Assembly: GCA_013695395.1 (NCBI GenBank)
Contig: JACDAP010000561.1
Coordinates: 1-6,835 of the forward strand
Direction of reading: 5' to 3'
Origin: Solirubrobacterales bacterium
GTDB lineage: Bacteria > Actinomycetota > Thermoleophilia > Solirubrobacterales > Solirubrobacteraceae
Length of the DNA stretch: 6,835 nt
Below, in pieces: positions 5,588-6,835 of the stretch (positions are counted from its first letter, which is position 1; each line of letters starts with the position of its first letter). The position numbers and the translations under genes are program-made. The notes under the pieces were generated by a model that was given only the letters and a program-made list of their open reading frames with translations, was not told the DNA's origin and ran no database searches.

Positions 5588-5661
5588 GCCCCCGTAGCTC
5601 AGCTGGATAGAGCAGCGGCCTTCTAATCCGCAGGTCCCCCGTTCGAATCGGGGCGGGGGTG
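5588..5661 (+). tRNA. tRNA-Arg (anticodon UCU)
   Basis: The 74 bases form a cloverleaf. The acceptor stem is GCCCCCG/CGGGGGT with a G-U first pair and discriminator G5661. The D-arm is GCTC/GAGC. The anticodon loop is CTTCTAA with anticodon TCT at 5622-5624. The T-stem is CCCCG/CGGGG around TTCGAAT. The anticodon stem GCGGC/TCCGC has four Watson-Crick pairs and a C-U mismatch at the pair next to the loop (position 31:39). CCA is not encoded. This tRNA reads AGA and probably AGG, rare codons in so GC-rich a genome. Its 3' end is a typical integration site for mobile elements, but no repeat of it is found in this window. Confidence 0.95.
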
Positions 5662-5700
5662 CTCAGGAAAGCCCTGTAGATGGCTGTCCGCCGACTGTGA

Positions 5701-6261
5701 TCACCTCCAGGAACCCGGACAGCCCATCCCGATCGATCCGCTTCCGTGACCGCGCCCCGCACCACCATCACGCACGTCGAGCCGCTCCACGATCGGTGGC
5801 TTCGGTTGACGTTCGCGGACGGGGCGGTTCACGAGGTCGACCTTGCCGCGGTGTTCGAGGCCAGAGGCGTATTCACCGCGATCCGCGACGACGATCGCCT
5901 CTTTGGCGCAGTGGAAGTCGACGCTGAGTTCGGCACCATCGGTTGGCCCGGCGATATCGACCTCGATCCAGACGTTCTCCGAGGCGACCAGCCCTCGGCG
6001 AACGGCCGTGCGCTTCCCCGCCGCGTCGTGCAGCCCGCTTAGCTCATCTACCGGACCCTCGGAGGCCAGCCAGTGCGGCCCCATGATCTCGTAGCTTCGC
6101 CGGCCCATCGCGTGGGTCCCGGCCTCGTCGAGAGCGCGAAGGTTCCACTCGCCGCTGTCGTCGCCGAAGAACTCGAACATCCAGTCATGCGTCCCGTCGA
6201 GGCTCGTCGCGAAGCCGTCGAAGGACAGCACCATCTCGAGAACTACCTTTCTCTTACCCAT
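5701..6261 (-). pseudogene. 3'-truncated dihydrofolate reductase/RibD-C family gene, frame open antisense to DUF2442
   Basis: The first ~70 residues (about 6052-6261) are a clear start of a RibD-C/DHFR-like protein, an NADPH-dependent reductase family. They read KVVLEMVLSFDGFATSLDG (5-23), DWMFEFFGDD (26-35), EWNLRALDEAGTHAMGRRSYEIMGPHW (38-64). The family's next elements (the 'PK-V-V-F-S' strand and the C-terminal half, for a total of about 180-200 residues) are absent. Instead the frame reads through the complement of DUF2442 to a TGA at 5701, giving a 186-residue ORF whose last ~110 residues look like nothing in the family. It is therefore read as a remnant joined to DUF2442 near 6043-6052. 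The ATG at 6259-6261 lies in an inverted repeat (TTACCCA-CA-TGGGTAA). No Shine-Dalgarno sequence is seen. The first codons (AGA, AAG, GTA, GTT) are poorer in GC than the neighbourhood. Confidence 0.72.
5746..6042 (+). CDS. DUF2442 domain protein
   Basis: The 98-residue product matches the DUF2442 pattern: an N-terminal strand pair (ITHVEPLHDRWLRLTFADG, residues 8-26), VHEVDLAAVF (28-37), GVFTAIRDDDRLFGAVEVD (41-59), and the hallmark FGTIGWPGDIDLDPDVL (62-78). A short basic tail (to residue 98) follows. Family members are about 80-100 residues, so this looks complete. DUF2442 proteins are frequently found beside DUF4160 genes and have been proposed to form toxin-antitoxin-like pairs, but no DUF4160 partner is visible. 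The start is GTG at 5746-5748, with no good ribosome-binding site. It ends with TAG at 6040-6042, exactly where the homology of the converging DHFR-like remnant stops. The gene lies inside the antisense extension of that remnant, so both cannot be ordinary protein genes over their full lengths. Confidence 0.8.
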   Translation: MTAPRTTITHVEPLHDRWLRLTFADGAVHEVDLAAVFEARGVFTAIRDDDRLFGAVEVDAEFGTIGWPGDIDLDPDVLRGDQPSANGRALPRRVVQPA

Positions 6262-6269
6262 GTGGGTAA
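6254..6269. repeat. Inverted repeat across the start codon of the DHFR-like remnant
   Basis: TTACCCA (6254-6260) and TGGGTAA (6263-6269) are perfect 7-bp arms separated by two bases and enclose the ATG at 6259-6261 of the minus-strand gene. It may be an operator or an RNA hairpin that occludes the start. Confidence 0.55.
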
Positions 6270-6413
6270 AGACTCTGGAACGCCCCGAGATTCATCTGTG
6301 GGCTCTCGTCCGGAGCAGTAACCAACTCGGAGCGGGTCAACCAGCCCGGCGGGACTACCGGAACTCTCCCGCCGCGGGATCCGCTTACGGCACTGCGGTC
6401 GGGCGCCCGGACG

Positions 6414-6445
6414 TCGCTGACATCGCGTGTCGCCATCGCTGACAC
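6414..6445. repeat. Direct repeat TCGCTGACA with interleaved inverted repeats
   Basis: TCGCTGACA occurs at 6414-6422 and 6436-6444, 22 bp apart (about two helical turns). Between the copies lies GTGTC (6427-6431), whose TGTC can pair with the GACA of the first copy (6419-6422), while the full GTGTC can pair with GACAC of the second (6441-6445). The element may be a regulator-binding site or a pair of alternative hairpins. Confidence 0.35.
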
Positions 6446-6640
6446 GGAGGCGTTGCATCACAATCCCGCGTCTACTCCGGCTCAGGTTGGACGAGCGCCG
6501 CGACAGCCGGCGTCGCTGGAGTCGAAGGTCGTCTCCGTGCGCGCGCTGCTCGACCCGACGGAGCCCTGGCCCTCAGACGAACGCCGCTCCAGACGCGCCC
6601 TTGGGACCCCTGAGTCTGCCTCGGGGCAGTGGGCGCCGGG

Positions 6641-6646
6641 TAGGGT
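6641..6646 (+). promoter_or_regulatory. -10 hexamer TAGGGT placed for a leaderless transcript
   Basis: TAGGGT is followed by six bases (CGGGCG) and the ATG at 6653. This is the same spacing as at 1284, again with no Shine-Dalgarno sequence. The region upstream has a 5-bp hairpin (6616-6629) and no clear -35 box. Confidence 0.5.
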
Positions 6647-6652
6647 CGGGCG

Positions 6653-6835
6653 ATGATCAAGTTCTTGCTCAAGGCCGAGTTGCCGCTGCTGATCGTGGCG
6701 GGCATCGTCGGCCAGAAGCTCGCCGCCAAGCTGTGGGCCGCGGCCTTCGGCAGCCCGGTGCCCGATACCGCGCAGGAGCACGTCCGCCCGGCGCAGCTCA
6801 TCCCGGCCGCGATCCTGGAGGGGACCCTCTACAAG
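6653..6835 (+). CDS. DUF4235-like membrane protein, N-terminal part, runs off the right edge
   Basis: The 61 visible residues start MIKFLLKAELPLLIVAG and continue with a small-residue membrane helix and KLAAKLWAAAFGSPVPD (22-38). A polar loop (QEHVRPAQ, 41-48) leads into a second hydrophobic stretch, LIPAAILEGTLYK (49-61). The order 'helix, L-W-x-x-x-x-G, short acidic/proline loop, second helix with L-E-G-x-x-x' is that of DUF4235 proteins, small actinobacterial membrane proteins of unknown function, usually about 80-100 residues. Only the first two thirds is visible, so the assignment is tentative. The ATG at 6653 was chosen for the TAGGGT hexamer six bases upstream. Confidence 0.72.
   Translation, partial: MIKFLLKAELPLLIVAGIVGQKLAAKLWAAAFGSPVPDTAQEHVRPAQLIPAAILEGTLYK

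Larger units (their letters stand above)
6270..6652. other. Stretch of about 390 bp with no convincing gene
   Basis: No open frame here has a family resemblance, a good start or gene-like composition. The frames that exist (for example 6453-6656 on plus and 6472-6801 on minus) are Arg/Pro/Ser-rich or run antisense into the DUF4235-like gene. Visible structure includes a palindrome CGGGCGCCCG (6400-6409), a direct repeat TCGCTGACA (6414-6422 and 6436-6444), a hairpin CTGCC/GGCAG with loop TCGG (6616-6629), and the -10-like hexamer of the next gene. It may be intergenic regulatory DNA or the residue of a deleted gene. Confidence 0.55.

Noticed and set aside
6453..6801. Frames on both strands in the gap and across the DUF4235-like start
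   Set aside because: No family resemblance, no start signals and Arg/Ser/Pro-heavy composition. The minus-strand frame is antisense to the DUF4235-like gene.

Overview
The window is very GC-rich. Almost every gene has G/C-ending codons, TGA is the commonest stop, several start codons have no Shine-Dalgarno sequence, and the far right holds a DUF4235-type protein. Together these point to a high-GC actinobacterium. The gene content (DUF1015, a small CoA-type Nudix hydrolase, OsmC, many short unnamed membrane proteins) would suit the Thermoleophilia/Solirubrobacterales, but that placement is inference. No CRISPR array, insertion sequence, rRNA gene or intact phage gene is visible.

Layout. Bases 1-625 (minus) hold the N-terminal part of an acyl-CoA synthetase-like protein that runs off the left edge and appears to lack the ATP-binding P-loop. 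A 211-bp gap with tandem hairpins follows. Next is a divergent pair: a four-helix membrane protein (837-1256, minus) and a two-gene plus-strand unit (1296-2191). That unit encodes a membrane-anchored protein with an internal repeat and, translationally coupled to it, a short Rossmann-fold protein. A minus-strand cluster from 5382 down to 2193 meets it tail to tail with one base between the stops. In transcription order the cluster is a secreted CAP-domain protein, a DUF1015 gene interrupted by one in-frame amber codon, an OsmC-family protein, a Nudix (CoA pyrophosphatase-type) hydrolase overlapping the OsmC gene, and a small single-pass membrane protein.

Two plus-strand tRNA genes follow, tRNA-Pro(UGG) and tRNA-Arg(UCU). 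To their right is a small accessory-looking stretch. It holds a DUF2442 protein (5746-6042) converging on a dihydrofolate reductase/RibD-C-like gene that keeps only its first ~70 residues and then reads in antisense through DUF2442. A 391-bp stretch without a convincing gene separates this from a DUF4235-like gene (6653 onward) that runs off the right edge.

The OsmC, Nudix, CAP and DUF1015 genes look like ordinary chromosomal housekeeping or stress functions, and no dedicated new system is visible. The observations most worth a second look are the amber codon in DUF1015, the DHFR/DUF2442 junction, the recurring '-10 hexamer, 6-7 bases, ATG' layout that indicates leaderless transcripts, and the missing P-loop in the acyl-CoA synthetase-like protein.
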